Positions 31,159 to 40,015 of a DNA stretch of 40,078 nucleotides are shown piece by piece. How positions within the stretch are numbered: the stretch's first letter is position 1; each line of letters starts with the position of its first letter. The notes beneath the pieces are model-generated. The model saw only the letters and a list, made by a program, of their open reading frames with translations, was not told the origin of the DNA and made no database searches. Both the position numbers and the translations under genes were made by a program. Source of the stretch: a bacterium (GTDB lineage Bacteria > CG2-30-53-67); NCBI GenBank assembly GCA_919901565.1, contig CAKKPE010000103.1:1-40078 (forward strand), read 5' to 3'.

Positions 31159-33774
31159 TCACTCTTCCAGCTTTTTCTTGAGTTCCGCCAGGAGATTCAG
31201 GGCCTCAAGCGGCGTCATGGTCTGTAAATCCAGTTCCCTGATCTCCTGCATGACCGGGTGAGGGCGGGCCGTAAACAGGTCGGGTTGAGCAAGCGGCCTT
31301 TCCTTGTTTTCGGAATGGGCGATCACGGGTTCTCCGGTCTCGTCGAGTTCGCTCTTCTCCAGATTGGCGAGTACCTCACGCGCCCGTTCGATCACGCCCC
31401 CCGGAAGGCCGGCAAGCCTGGCCACCTGGATCCCGTAGCTCTTGTCCGCTCCCCCTTCCACAATCTTGCGAAGAAAGATGACCTGATCGTTCCACTCCTT
31501 GACTGCAATGTTATAGTTCTTGACCCCATTGAGGGTCATGGCCAGTTCGGTTAGCTCGTGGTAGTGCGTCGCAAAGAGCGTCCTCGCCCGGATCCGGTCA
31601 TGAATAAACTCGCCCACGGCCCAGGCAATGCTAATCCCGTCGAAGGTGCTGGTCCCCCGGCCGATCTCATCGAGGATGATCAGGCTCCGGTCGGTCGCGT
31701 TGTGAAGAATGTTGGCGGTCTCGTTCATCTCCACCATGAAGGTGCTCTGCCCCCGCACCAGGGCATCCGAGGCCCCGACCCTCGTGAAGATCCGGTCCAC
31801 GATCCCGATCCTGGCCTCGCCCGCCGGGACGAATCCTCCCATCTGGGCCATGAGCACAATCAATGCCACCTGCCGCATGTAGGTGGATTTGCCCGCCATG
31901 TTGGGGCCGGTGATGATCAGAAGCCTCTCGCTCTCCGTATCCATGACCGTATCGTTGGGGACAAAGGGGTCCGCGCCTTCCATGGCCTCGATCACCGGAT
32001 GCCTCCCTTCCCGGATCACGATCCCTGCCTCCCCGTTTATTTCAGGGCGGACATAGCGATTTTCGCGTGCGGCCTCGGCCAGGGAACCGATGGCATCCAG
32101 AGTGGCGAGGGCGCCGGCCGTCTTCTGCACGCGCGGGGCCTCCTTTGACACGCTCTCCCTCACCTGGGCAAAAAGCTCCATCTCCAGTTCGATGATCCTC
32201 TCCTCGGCCCCGAGGACCTTGGCCTCATACTCCTTGAGTTCGGGAGTGATGAAGCGTTCGGCATTGACCAGCGTCTGTTTGCGGATATAATCTTCGGGTA
32301 CCTCGCCCAGATTGGACCTGGTTATTTCAATGTAATAGCCGAAGACCTTGTTGTACCGGATCTTGAGATTGTTGATTCCGCTCCGTGCCCGCTCCTGGTT
32401 CTCCAGACGGGCGATCCAGTTTTTCCCCTCCCTCCTGATGTTCCGGAGTTCGTCCAGCTCCTTGGAGTAACCGTCCCGGATCACCCTCCCCTCCCGTATC
32501 GTGTAAGGCGGGTCTTCGTGGATGGCCTCCTGAATCAGGCGGAAGAGGTCCTGCAGGTCATCGATCTGCTCACAAAGTTCAGCGAGAAGCGGGCTGGTCA
32601 GGCGGCTCATCAGCGCCCTGATTTCAGGAATGGGACTTAACGAAGACGCGAGGGCGAGAAGGTCCCTGGCATTGGCCACACCCAAGGTGGCCCGCCCGAT
32701 CAGGCGTTCCATATCATGGACCTCTTTCATCTGGTCCCTCAGGTCGTCCAGTACCTGTGGGTTCTCAAAGAGCTCGGCAACGGCATCCTGGCGTTTCCGG
32801 ATCTCTTCCGGATCGAGCAGGGGGTTGAGCAGAAAGTTCCTGAGTGTCCGGCCGCCCATGGCCGTCCGGGTCCGGTCCAGAACCCCGAGGAGAGTGCCCC
32901 GTTTTCCCCCGTCCAGGTTACTCCGGACCAGTTCAAGATTTTTAATGGTGGAGACATCCAGGAACATCCGGTCGCCGTCCCTGAGCGCCCGGAGCCCAAG
33001 GATATGCGGCACCGAGCCTTTCTGGGTCTCTTCCACATAGCGGAGAAGCGCACCGGCGGCCGCAATGCCGAGGACGAACTCTTCGCATCCGAATCCCTGA
33101 AGTGTGGTGGTCTTGAAATGCTGGGTCAGTTTACGGTAGGCCTCGGATCCCTCAAAGGCCCACCCTTCCATATACTGCACTGGAAGCCGGGGGTATTCAC
33201 GAAGGATCTGCTGAAGCAGGGGGGAACCCTTGATCTCCTCGGGAACGACCATCTCCCTGGGCTCATAGGTCCCGAAGCGGTCCAGGAGGAAATCCGCAAG
33301 GTGCTCCCCACGCCTCTCGGTCAGCAGGAACGCCCCGGTCGTCAGGTCCAGAAACGAGAGCCCGACCCCGCCGTTCACCGCCATCCACGACGCGAGGAAA
33401 TGATTTTCCCGTTCCTCCAGCATCCCCTGTTCCAGGACCGTGCCCGGGGTCACCACCCGGATCACCTCCCTTTTTACGATCCCCTTGGCCTTCCTCGGGT
33501 CTTCGACCTGCTCGCATACGGCCACCTTGAATCCCTGGCGGATCAGCTTCGCTATGTACGACTCGGCCGCATGGTAGGGAATACCGCAGAGGGGGATGTC
33601 CATACCCTCGGATTTCCCCCGCTTGGTCAGGGCGATCTGCAGTGCGCGGGAGGCTACTTTGGCGTCCTCGTTGAACATCTCATAGAAGTCGCCCATGCGG
33701 AAGAAGAGGATCGCATCCTTATACTGGGATTTGATCTGTGTGTATTGCCGCATCAGCGGCGTCATGTCAGACAC
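31159..33774 (-). CDS. mutS: DNA mismatch repair protein MutS
   Basis: About 871 residues, full length. The mismatch-contacting Phe-x-Glu is F30-Y-E32 in MGDFYEMF. Core and clamp domains follow. The ATPase has Walker A GPNMAGKSTYMRQ, FTRVGASD, Walker B LIILDEIGRGTSTFDG, and ATHYHEL. The C-terminal tail LLAELKKKLEE fits a dimerisation end. GTG 33774 is preferred over ATG 33789 or 33750 because GGAGGGA stands six bases before it. Confidence 0.97.
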   Translation of the reverse strand: MSDMTPLMRQYTQIKSQYKDAILFFRMGDFYEMFNEDAKVASRALQIALTKRGKSEGMDIPLCGIPYHAAESYIAKLIRQGFKVAVCEQVEDPRKAKGIVKREVIRVVTPGTVLEQGMLEERENHFLASWMAVNGGVGLSFLDLTTGAFLLTERRGEHLADFLLDRFGTYEPREMVVPEEIKGSPLLQQILREYPRLPVQYMEGWAFEGSEAYRKLTQHFKTTTLQGFGCEEFVLGIAAAGALLRYVEETQKGSVPHILGLRALRDGDRMFLDVSTIKNLELVRSNLDGGKRGTLLGVLDRTRTAMGGRTLRNFLLNPLLDPEEIRKRQDAVAELFENPQVLDDLRDQMKEVHDMERLIGRATLGVANARDLLALASSLSPIPEIRALMSRLTSPLLAELCEQIDDLQDLFRLIQEAIHEDPPYTIREGRVIRDGYSKELDELRNIRREGKNWIARLENQERARSGINNLKIRYNKVFGYYIEITRSNLGEVPEDYIRKQTLVNAERFITPELKEYEAKVLGAEERIIELEMELFAQVRESVSKEAPRVQKTAGALATLDAIGSLAEAARENRYVRPEINGEAGIVIREGRHPVIEAMEGADPFVPNDTVMDTESERLLIITGPNMAGKSTYMRQVALIVLMAQMGGFVPAGEARIGIVDRIFTRVGASDALVRGQSTFMVEMNETANILHNATDRSLIILDEIGRGTSTFDGISIAWAVGEFIHDRIRARTLFATHYHELTELAMTLNGVKNYNIAVKEWNDQVIFLRKIVEGGADKSYGIQVARLAGLPGGVIERAREVLANLEKSELDETGEPVIAHSENKERPLAQPDLFTARPHPVMQEIRELDLQTMTPLEALNLLAELKKKLEE

Positions 33775-33952
33775 GGGGTCCCTCCACATTCTGCGTCATT
33801 GCCCTTGCTCACCGAGGAAAAAATGCATCCTTTTGCCATTCAGATAGCATGCGATCGAAAGGTATGAATATTTTTGTCATAATGTTTTTACGGCCCAACA
33901 ATACGGTTATAGAATCAAATCGGGACACACCACATTTCTCGCGTCCAAAAGA

Positions 33953-34594
33953 TCATGAATCCTTGCCTGTTGATCGGCCCTTGCGTTGAGAAGCCTGCTT
34001 CAGATGCGACTTGATAAAATAGACCAGCGCCGCTGCAAGCAGGATAACCATGACCACGTCGATGGGTTTGCTGTATTTGTGAATCAGATCCCAGTGATTG
34101 CCGAGATGATAGCCGAGCCATGCAAGGAACATGTTCCACATAAAGGCGCCCAGGAGCGTATACCCTGTGAAATGAATCAGGTTCATCTTCCCTACCCCGG
34201 CCGGGATGGAAATCAGGTGACGGATCACAGGGATAAACCGGCCGACAAAGATGGCCGGAGATCCGTATTTCCCGAAGAAGCGTTCCGTGACTTCAAGATC
34301 ATGCTGATTCAGAAGGAAGTACTTTCCGAATTTGTTGACCAGAGGCCTTCCGCCGTAATACCCCATGACGTACGAGATCAGCGAACCCACGATGCTCCCC
34401 AGCGTGCTGGCTATGGCAACGCCCGTAAAGCTGAAGCGGCCCGTTGTAATCAGGCAGCCGGCAAAAGGCATGACCGCCTCGCTGGGGATAGGGGCGATCA
34501 TGCTCTCAAGCATCATGAGTATTGCAACACTTGGATATCCTGCCACATCGATAAAATAGGTGATCTTGTGTATCAGTATCTCGGTGATTCCCAT
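33953..34594 (-). CDS. DedA-family membrane protein
   Basis: A 213-residue integral membrane protein. Family motifs: ESMIAPIPSEAVMPFAG with Glu and Pro in the first re-entrant segment, GYYGGRPLVNKFGKY, FFGKYGSPAIFVGRFIPVIRHLISIPAG (the FxGR(x)xPxxR signature) and GAFMWNMFLAWLGYHLG. Members act in lipid transport or flipping and envelope homeostasis. AAAGGA lies upstream of the ATG. The basic C-terminal tail SQRKGRSTGKDS is cytosolic. Confidence 0.92.
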   Translation of the reverse strand: MGITEILIHKITYFIDVAGYPSVAILMMLESMIAPIPSEAVMPFAGCLITTGRFSFTGVAIASTLGSIVGSLISYVMGYYGGRPLVNKFGKYFLLNQHDLEVTERFFGKYGSPAIFVGRFIPVIRHLISIPAGVGKMNLIHFTGYTLLGAFMWNMFLAWLGYHLGNHWDLIHKYSKPIDVVMVILLAAALVYFIKSHLKQASQRKGRSTGKDS

Positions 34595-34641
34595 TGGACA
34601 ATAATCCTTTCTCTGAAGGCCCCCTGCAGAAACAATGAATT

Positions 34642-34780
34642 TTAAAATTCAACCATGCCGGCATGCCGCCAATCCGGTTTATCGTACCATAAGATGAGCC
34701 CGAGAATGATGAAGTGGGGGAGCCATACAAGCAAGTGCCATGCCGGCCTGAGCGGCCTGTCACCCGGCAGATCCCTTATT
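34642..34780 (-). pseudogene. Possible remnant of a small membrane protein
   Basis: A minus-strand frame without ATG, GTG or TTG before it reads DRPLRPAWHLLVWLPHF, IILGLILWYDKPDW and RHAGMVEF to a TAA at 34642-34644. It looks like a single-helix protein or the C-terminal tail of one, and overlaps the end of the 34760 gene in another frame. It may be a decayed gene, or the tail of that neighbour after a frameshift. Weak. Confidence 0.2.
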
Positions 34781-35113
34781 CTCTCCTGCCATATGGAGGG
34801 CTATTTCTATCTTTTTAACATGCGGGGATTTTTGATAGTTGCGGGTCAGTTCATTCCATTCCGTAAAGAGACCCTCGGATACGTCCTTGAGCAGAAAATC
34901 AAAACCGTATTGAAAAACGCCCCTTTCCGTACTGACGATGATTCCATAGTCGAACTGATAGTCTTCCTCATAAGAGAATGCAATGAGAGCCGATTCCGGG
35001 TTGATTCCCTTTTCCGAAAGCAGGTGCCTGATCCGTACCCAGAATGATTCACTGCTCGTCCTTAACAGTTTCGTATTTGTCTCTATTTCTGATCGGTCCA
35101 TTTTATCAGGCAT
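34760..35113 (-). CDS. Conserved-looking hypothetical protein
   Basis: A 117-residue soluble alpha/beta protein (SESFWVRIRHLLSEKGINPE, YQFDYGIIVSTERGVFQYGFDFL, FTEWNEL). No family recognised. TTGGAGAGAG stands before the ATG at 35113. No signal peptide or membrane segment. Next gene upstream of dedA with a 165-base gap, possibly the same transcription unit. Confidence 0.6.
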   Translation of the reverse strand: MPDKMDRSEIETNTKLLRTSSESFWVRIRHLLSEKGINPESALIAFSYEEDYQFDYGIIVSTERGVFQYGFDFLLKDVSEGLFTEWNELTRNYQKSPHVKKIEIALHMAGENKGSAG

Positions 35114-35218
35114 TCTCTCTCCAATTCATAACAAGCTCAGTCGTTCAACAGGACCAGGTAAGTGGTGATTTAACCTGCAAAATATACGTCAGGAATCCTA
35201 TGCAGTCAAGGAAATAGA

Positions 35219-35279
35219 CGTTAGAAGTTTGTTGCGTTCCATGGCAACAACTTCTTGTCGTAATTACTTCTAACGGGGT
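35219..35279. repeat. Second CGTTAGA-type palindromic element
   Basis: CGTTAGAAGT (35219-35228) is perfectly inverted at 35266-35275 and followed by GGGT, like the element at 6497-6607. Between the arms a hairpin forms from GAAGTTTGTTGC and GCAACAACTTC. The gene-free stretch 35114-35564 consists of this element followed by the nrdJ promoter and leader. Confidence 0.6.
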
Positions 35280-35315
35280 GAGAAAGAATTCTTTCACACG
35301 CTCCCAACTTTTTTC

Positions 35316-35343
35316 TTGACATCACTAAATATTGTAGTATATT
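35316..35343 (+). promoter_or_regulatory. Sigma-70-type promoter for nrdJ
   Basis: TTGACA at 35316-35321, a 16-base spacer, and TATATT at 35338-35343. This puts the transcription start near 35350 and gives a long (about 215 base) leader before nrdJ. Confidence 0.72.
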
Positions 35344-35373
35344 GGTCAGCCATATACAACATTATGCGGTTTT

Positions 35374-35441
35374 TGTGAAAAAGCTGTGTAAATCTTGTGT
35401 GCATTTTGAGTCTATCCTGTGGAAAAAATGTGTAGATCTTG
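35374..35441 (+). promoter_or_regulatory. Clustered TGTG repeats in the nrdJ leader (possible DnaA-like boxes)
   Basis: A direct repeat TGTGTAAATCTTG (35385-35397) and TGTGTAGATCTTG (35429-35441) recurs after exactly 44 bases, about four helical turns. Between and before them are TGTGGAAAA (35418-35426) and TGTGAAAAA (35374-35382), each one base from the DnaA box TGTGNATAA. Regulation of reductase genes by DnaA is known in other bacteria. The assignment here is inference. Confidence 0.35.
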
Positions 35442-35483
35442 AAGGAGAATACAGGTAAATCCTTTAAAAAAGAGATCTAACCG

Positions 35484-35509
35484 GAATGCACATCCCATGC
35501 GGTGCATTC
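35484..35509 (+). other. Hairpin in the nrdJ leader
   Basis: A perfect 8-bp stem GAATGCAC / GTGCATTC (35484-35491, 35502-35509) with a 10-base loop. It is 56 bases before the start codon. No U-run follows, so it is more likely a leader structure than a terminator. Confidence 0.5.
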
Positions 35510-35564
35510 TGTCCTTCAGTTCCACCAATTTGAAAAATAAAAAGCAATCAGGGGGGCAGCAATA

Positions 35565-38169
35565 ATGGCATTAAAAAGGACCATGGAGATGGGCGGAGAG
35601 GTGCAGGACCCGGGCGGCATGGATCTGATTCCTATATTATCCTGGGACCGTGACCACTTTATGAAGGCCCTTCTCCGGGAAAACCATGGCAACGAGGAGA
35701 TAGCGGCGATCATCAGCCGGGATATCGAACAGGAATTCCTTCAGCTGAACGGGCAGTCGGTTTCTCATGCGGTCATGCAGAAACTCATCGAGGCCAAACT
35801 GTTCAAATACGGCATCAAGCGGATGCCTCCTATGGTATTCCCCGTGCCCAAAGTCAGGGAAGATAAGCTTCAACTCTATCCCAATGCCATCAAGGTCCTT
35901 GAGCGGAGGTATTTGCAAAAGGACGAAGCCGGCAAAGTCATCGAGGAGCCGCGGGACATGTTCCTCCGCGTCTCCAAGAATATAGCGGAGGCCGAGAAAA
36001 TCTACGACAAGAAGGCCAACGTGCCGGAAAAGGCGCGGCTCTTCTACCGACTCATGACCGAGCTGGAGTTCCTTCCCAACTCTCCGACCCTGATGAATGC
36101 AGGCCGTGAACTGCAGCAGCTCTCCGCGTGCTTTGTGCTCCCGATTGAGGATTCCATGGAAGGGATCTTTGATTCCCTGAAACATGCGGCCCTGATTCAC
36201 AAGTCGGGCGGCGGCACAGGTTTCTCTTTCTCCAGAATCCGGCGCAAAAATTCCACGGTCGGCTCCACCGGAGGGGTCGCCTCGGGCCCCATATCGTTCA
36301 TGCGGATATTCAACACGGCCACCGAGCAGGTCAAGCAGGGAGGAACCCGCCGCGGGGCCAACATGGGAATCCTGCGCGTGGACCATCCGGACATCCTCGA
36401 ATTCATCCATGTCAAGAAGAACGACGGGGCACTGAACAATTTCAACCTCTCGGTCGGGATTACCGAAGAGTTCATGAAGGCGGTCCAATCCGGGGCCGAC
36501 TATGATCTGGTCGACCCCTGCACGCACGAGCACACCGGGACCCTGAATGCAAAAGATGTCTTTGACGAGATCGTGGACCTGGCCTGGCAGAGCGGGGACC
36601 CGGGGATCGTCTTTCTGGACCGGCTGAACCGGGACAACCCCACGCCCCTGCTCGGAGACATCGAGTGCACCAATCCCTGTGGAGAACAGCCACTTTTGCC
36701 ATACGAGGCCTGCAACCTCGGCTCCATCAATCTGGCCAGAATGGTCAAGATCGATCACGGGACGCCCGTGGTGGACTACGACCGCCTCAAACGGGTGGTC
36801 TGGACCTCGGTCAACTTCCTCGACAATGTCATTGATATGTCCCGGTTCCCTCTGCAGAAGATCACGGATATGGCGCAGGGAAACCGCAAGATCGGACTCG
36901 GCGTCATGGGATGGGCTGATATGCTGATCGCCCTCCGGACCCCGTACAATTCCGAGGCGGCCATCAAGACCGCTGAAGAGGTCATGTCCTTCATCCAGAC
37001 CGAAGCCCGGGCCGCTTCCGCTGACCTGGCCGAAAAACGGGGCGTCTTCCCCAACTTCAAGGGGAGCATCTATGACCGGAAAGAGATGCCGAGGGTGCGT
37101 AATGCCACTACCACGACCATCGCCCCCACCGGGACCCTCTCCATCATCGCCAACACGTCATCGGGGATCGAGCCGATCTTCGCCCTCTCCTACTACCGCA
37201 ATGTCATGGACAACGACAAGCTGATCGAGGTCAACGACGCCTTTCAGCAGGAGGCGAAGCAATGCGGCTTTTATTCCGATGAACTCATGGAAAAAATCGC
37301 CAGGACCGGGACCATCCAGGGAATGTCCGAGATCCCGCAGAATGTGCGGGAGGCCTTTGTAACAGCGCATGACGTGAACCCTGAGTGGCACATCCGCATG
37401 CAGGCCGCCTTCCAGAAATATACGGACAACGCCGTGAGCAAGACAGTGAACTTCCCCCATCACGCTACGGTCAAGAATGTGGAAGAGGTTTATCTCCGGG
37501 CCTATGAGAGCGGCTGCAAAGGAGTCACCATCTACCGCGACGGGAGCAAGGGCGAGCAGGTCCTGAACCTCAAGGGGGGGGGAGAAAAAGAACGGCAACG
37601 GGGCCAAACCAGTGAGCGAAACGCCCGCACCCGAAAAACTCAAGAAAGAAGCCCAGTCCAGGGAAGAGGCCCAGGCCAGAGCAGACGGGCTCCTTTCCCG
37701 GCCCGAGATCCTGGAAGGATTCACAGCCAAGATGAAGCTGATGAACGGCACACTCTATATCACGGTCAACGAACTCGACGGGAAACCCTTCGAGGTCTTC
37801 GCCACCATCGGGAAATCAGGACAGTCCACCATGGCCAAGACCGAGGCCATCGGCCGGCTGGTCTCGCTTTCGCTCCGCCACGGGGTTTCCGTGGAAATGA
37901 TCGTGGAGCAGCTCAAGGGAATCGGCGGGGACTACCCGATCTTCCAGAAGGACGGCCTGGTCCGTTCCATCCCCGACGCCATCGCCCGGATCCTTGAGCG
38001 GCGGTATATGAAAAAGAACGGGAACAACGGGACCCATGGCATCCGGGCCGAGCTTGATCCACTCTCCATGGCCACTGACACCTGCCCCGACTGCAGGGCC
38101 ACGGGGACCTTGGAGAGGGCCGAGGGATGTGTGAAGTGCCGCTCCTGCGGCTATTCAAAATGCGCATAA
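35565..38169 (+). CDS. nrdJ: Adenosylcobalamin-dependent ribonucleotide reductase (NrdJ), frame broken at G9
   Basis: Class II reductase, about 867 residues once the frame is restored. Reduces ribonucleotides via an adenosylcobalamin-generated thiyl radical, independently of oxygen. Seen: LQQLSACFVLPIEDSMEG (active-site Cys about 188), KSGGGTGFSFSRIR, NPCGEQPLLPYEACNLGSINL (about 370-390) and PTGTLSIIANTSSGIEP. A run of nine G (37574-37582) throws the frame. With eight G it continues through a linker into the C-terminal TSCPD-like domain (MNGTLYITVNELDGKPFEVF) and a final zinc knuckle (CPDC, CRSCGYSKC). As written, the first frame ends at 37997 with an unrelated Arg-rich tail. Probable sequencing or assembly error, or slippage. 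Confidence 0.92.
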
Positions 38170-38207
38170 CCTGATATCAGGGGATGTGGGTGTTGGCTCA
38201 GGGCATC

Positions 38208-38233
38208 GGGGGGTCTTCGAAAGGGGACCCCCC
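38208..38233 (+). terminator. Terminator-like hairpin after nrdJ
   Basis: A perfect 8-bp GC stem GGGGGGTC / GACCCCCC with a 10-base loop, 39 bases after the nrdJ stop. Only AAATTGTT follows, so the U-run is poor and its strength is uncertain. Other than this and a short ORF, 38170-38412 shows nothing I can name. Confidence 0.45.
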
Positions 38234-38303
38234 AAATTGTTCCGAATAGACCATGGCTTTAATGCTGTGGACTAATCTGACCGTCGCAGGCAGGGAGGAT
38301 TTT

Positions 38304-38408
38304 ATGCCGATCCGTATAAGACGCCATGATAACAAATCCCAAGACACGCAAGAGGCTGAACACACGGGCATTACCACAGCAACATTCGCTGTTTCAAAGG
38401 CGTGTTAG
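38304..38408 (+). CDS. Possible 34-residue peptide
   Basis: ATG 38304 follows AGGGAGG at ideal distance and opens a 34-codon ORF (MPIRIRRHDNKSQDTQEAEH...) ending TAG at 38406-38408, just before the transposase element. Polar, unrecognised. The ribosome binding site is its only support. It could be the 5' end of a gene lost when the element inserted. Confidence 0.22.
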   Translation: MPIRIRRHDNKSQDTQEAEHTGITTATFAVSKAC

Positions 38409-38437
38409 GAAAGATATCTGGGGTCAAATCTTTATAC

Positions 38438-38466
38438 TTGACAAACAGATCTTGTTTGCGTTATAA
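38438..38466 (+). promoter_or_regulatory. Transposase promoter (first copy)
   Basis: TTGACA (38438-38443), then 17 bases, then TTATAA (38461-38466). The ATG at 38478 is only about 5 bases after the predicted transcription start and lacks a ribosome binding site. The same promoter recurs at 38984-39012 for the complete copy. Confidence 0.55.
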
Positions 38467-38477
38467 GATTCATCACG

Positions 38478-38987
38478 ATGACCCGACCATTGAGAATACA
38501 GTATCCCGGAGCGGTATATCATGTAACCTGCAGAGGGAATGAGAGGCGAAAGATATACCATGATGATACAGACAGAATAAAGTTTCTTGAAATCCTTGCG
38601 CAGACAAAAGGGATCTATACCGTCAAGATTCACGGTTACGTCCTCATGAGCAACCATTTTCACCTACTGACCGAGACACCCCTTGGGAACCTCGGTGAAT
38701 TCATGAGACGGCTGAACGTGACCTATACGAGCTATTATAATCGAAGGCACGGCCGAGTCGGACATCTGTACCAGGGGAGATACAAGAGCCTTTTGGCAGA
38801 CAAGGATGAGTATGTGTCGGTTTTGTCCAGATATATCCACCTGAATCCGGTCAGGATACGGGCTTTCAAAGGGAAGCCGGATAAAGAGAAGGTTAAGGCC
38901 CTGCTGGGGTATAAATGGAGCAGCCTTCCGGGTTTTATAGATAAAGAAAGATATCTGGGATATCTGGGGTCAAATCTTTATACTTGA
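38478..38987 (+). pseudogene. Truncated REP-associated Y1 transposase (duplicate copy)
   Basis: 169 codons. The first 156 are identical to the full transposase at 39024, then the frame runs into the duplicated promoter region and stops after ERYLGYLGSNLYT. It retains the HUH motif (SNHFHLL, about residues 57-63) and the RYIHLNPVR segment but lacks the C-terminal DNA-binding half. Probably inactive as a transposase on its own. Confidence 0.85.
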
Positions 38988-39023
38988 CAAACAGATCTTG
39001 TTTGCGTTATAAGATTCATCACG

Positions 39024-40004
39024 ATGACCCGACCATTGAGAATACAGTATCCCGGAGCGGTATATCATGTAACCTGCAGAGGGAATGAGAGGCGAAAGAT
39101 ATACCATGATGATACAGACAGAATAAAGTTTCTTGAAATCCTTGCGCAGACAAAAGGGATCTATACCGTCAAGATTCACGGTTACGTCCTCATGAGCAAC
39201 CATTTTCACCTACTGACCGAGACACCCCTTGGGAACCTCGGTGAATTCATGAGACGGCTGAACGTGACCTATACGAGCTATTATAATCGAAGGCACGGCC
39301 GAGTCGGACATCTGTACCAGGGGAGATACAAGAGCCTTTTGGCAGACAAGGATGAGTATGTGTCGGTTTTGTCCAGATATATCCACCTGAATCCGGTCAG
39401 GATACGGGCTTTCAAAGGGAAGCCGGATAAAGAGAAGGTTAAGGCCCTGCTGGGGTATAAATGGAGCAGCCTTCCGGGTTTTATAGATAAGGGGAAGGCA
39501 GAGGATCTTGTGGATTATGATCTGGTCCTTGCAGAGCATGGAGGAGACAACCTCCGGGGGAGGCGGTCATACAAGGATAGGATTTTGGAAGATCTGGTTG
39601 AAGGGATTGGTATCCGGGACGAGATCATCGGACAGAGTGTATTGGGCGGAGAGCGTTTTGTTTCCTGGCTGAAGGACCAGGTTTTGAGCGGCAAGAAGGA
39701 TCGGGAGCGTCCCTCGTTGCAGGCATTGAATCGGTATTGCACAGAGGATGTGATCCTCGGTGCTATTGAAAAGGCGACCGGTAAAGAGATTGAGCAGATC
39801 AAATCTGAGAGGGGTCTGGTCCGGCAGATCGCCATGGATCTCTTATATAGGATCGGCGGCCTTAAGGGTGTGGAAATCGGCAGACTCCTGGGGGTTGATT
39901 ACAGTACAGTGAGTCAAGGGAGAAAACGGTTGATGGAAAGGATTCAGAGGGACCCTAAGACGAAGGCGTTGATTGGCCGTTTGGAGAAGGAGTTGTCAAG
40001 ATGA
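39024..40004 (+). CDS. REP-associated Y1 transposase (RAYT, IS200/IS605-like)
   Basis: A 326-residue protein. N-terminal Y1 transposase domain: RIQYPGAVYHVTCRGNERR, the metal-binding HUH motif in MSNHFHLL, GHLYQGRYKSLL and YIHLNPVR. The C-terminal ~100 residues form a DnaA domain IV-like helix-turn-helix (GLKGVEIGRLLGVDYSTVSQGRKRL), usual in the longer RAYT branch. Such proteins move or process REP palindromes by single-strand cutting. It appears intact. Confidence 0.92.
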   Translation: MTRPLRIQYPGAVYHVTCRGNERRKIYHDDTDRIKFLEILAQTKGIYTVKIHGYVLMSNHFHLLTETPLGNLGEFMRRLNVTYTSYYNRRHGRVGHLYQGRYKSLLADKDEYVSVLSRYIHLNPVRIRAFKGKPDKEKVKALLGYKWSSLPGFIDKGKAEDLVDYDLVLAEHGGDNLRGRRSYKDRILEDLVEGIGIRDEIIGQSVLGGERFVSWLKDQVLSGKKDRERPSLQALNRYCTEDVILGAIEKATGKEIEQIKSERGLVRQIAMDLLYRIGGLKGVEIGRLLGVDYSTVSQGRKRLMERIQRDPKTKALIGRLEKELSR

Positions 40005-40015
40005 AAGATTTGACC

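Larger units (their letters stand above)
38413..39490 (+). repeat. Exact tandem duplication, 546-bp period
   Basis: Bases 38413-38944 recur unchanged at 38959-39490 (offset 546), covering the promoter and first 156 codons of the transposase. The junction shows a partial repeat of GATATCTGG (about 38949-38967), suggesting slippage or recombination at that word. Lack of any difference means the duplication is very recent or an assembly artefact. Confidence 0.9.

Noticed and set aside
32716-33867. 383-residue plus-strand ORF opposite mutS
   Set aside because: Antisense shadow of a certain gene with no recognisable domain.
34506-34763. 85-residue minus-strand ORF over the dedA start
   Set aside because: Overlaps the start of dedA and its ribosome binding site in another frame; Ser/Gly/Cys-rich translation without pattern.
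35637-36758. 373-residue minus-strand ORF opposite nrdJ
   Set aside because: Antisense shadow of the reductase; composition and lack of motifs fit a by-product of codon bias.
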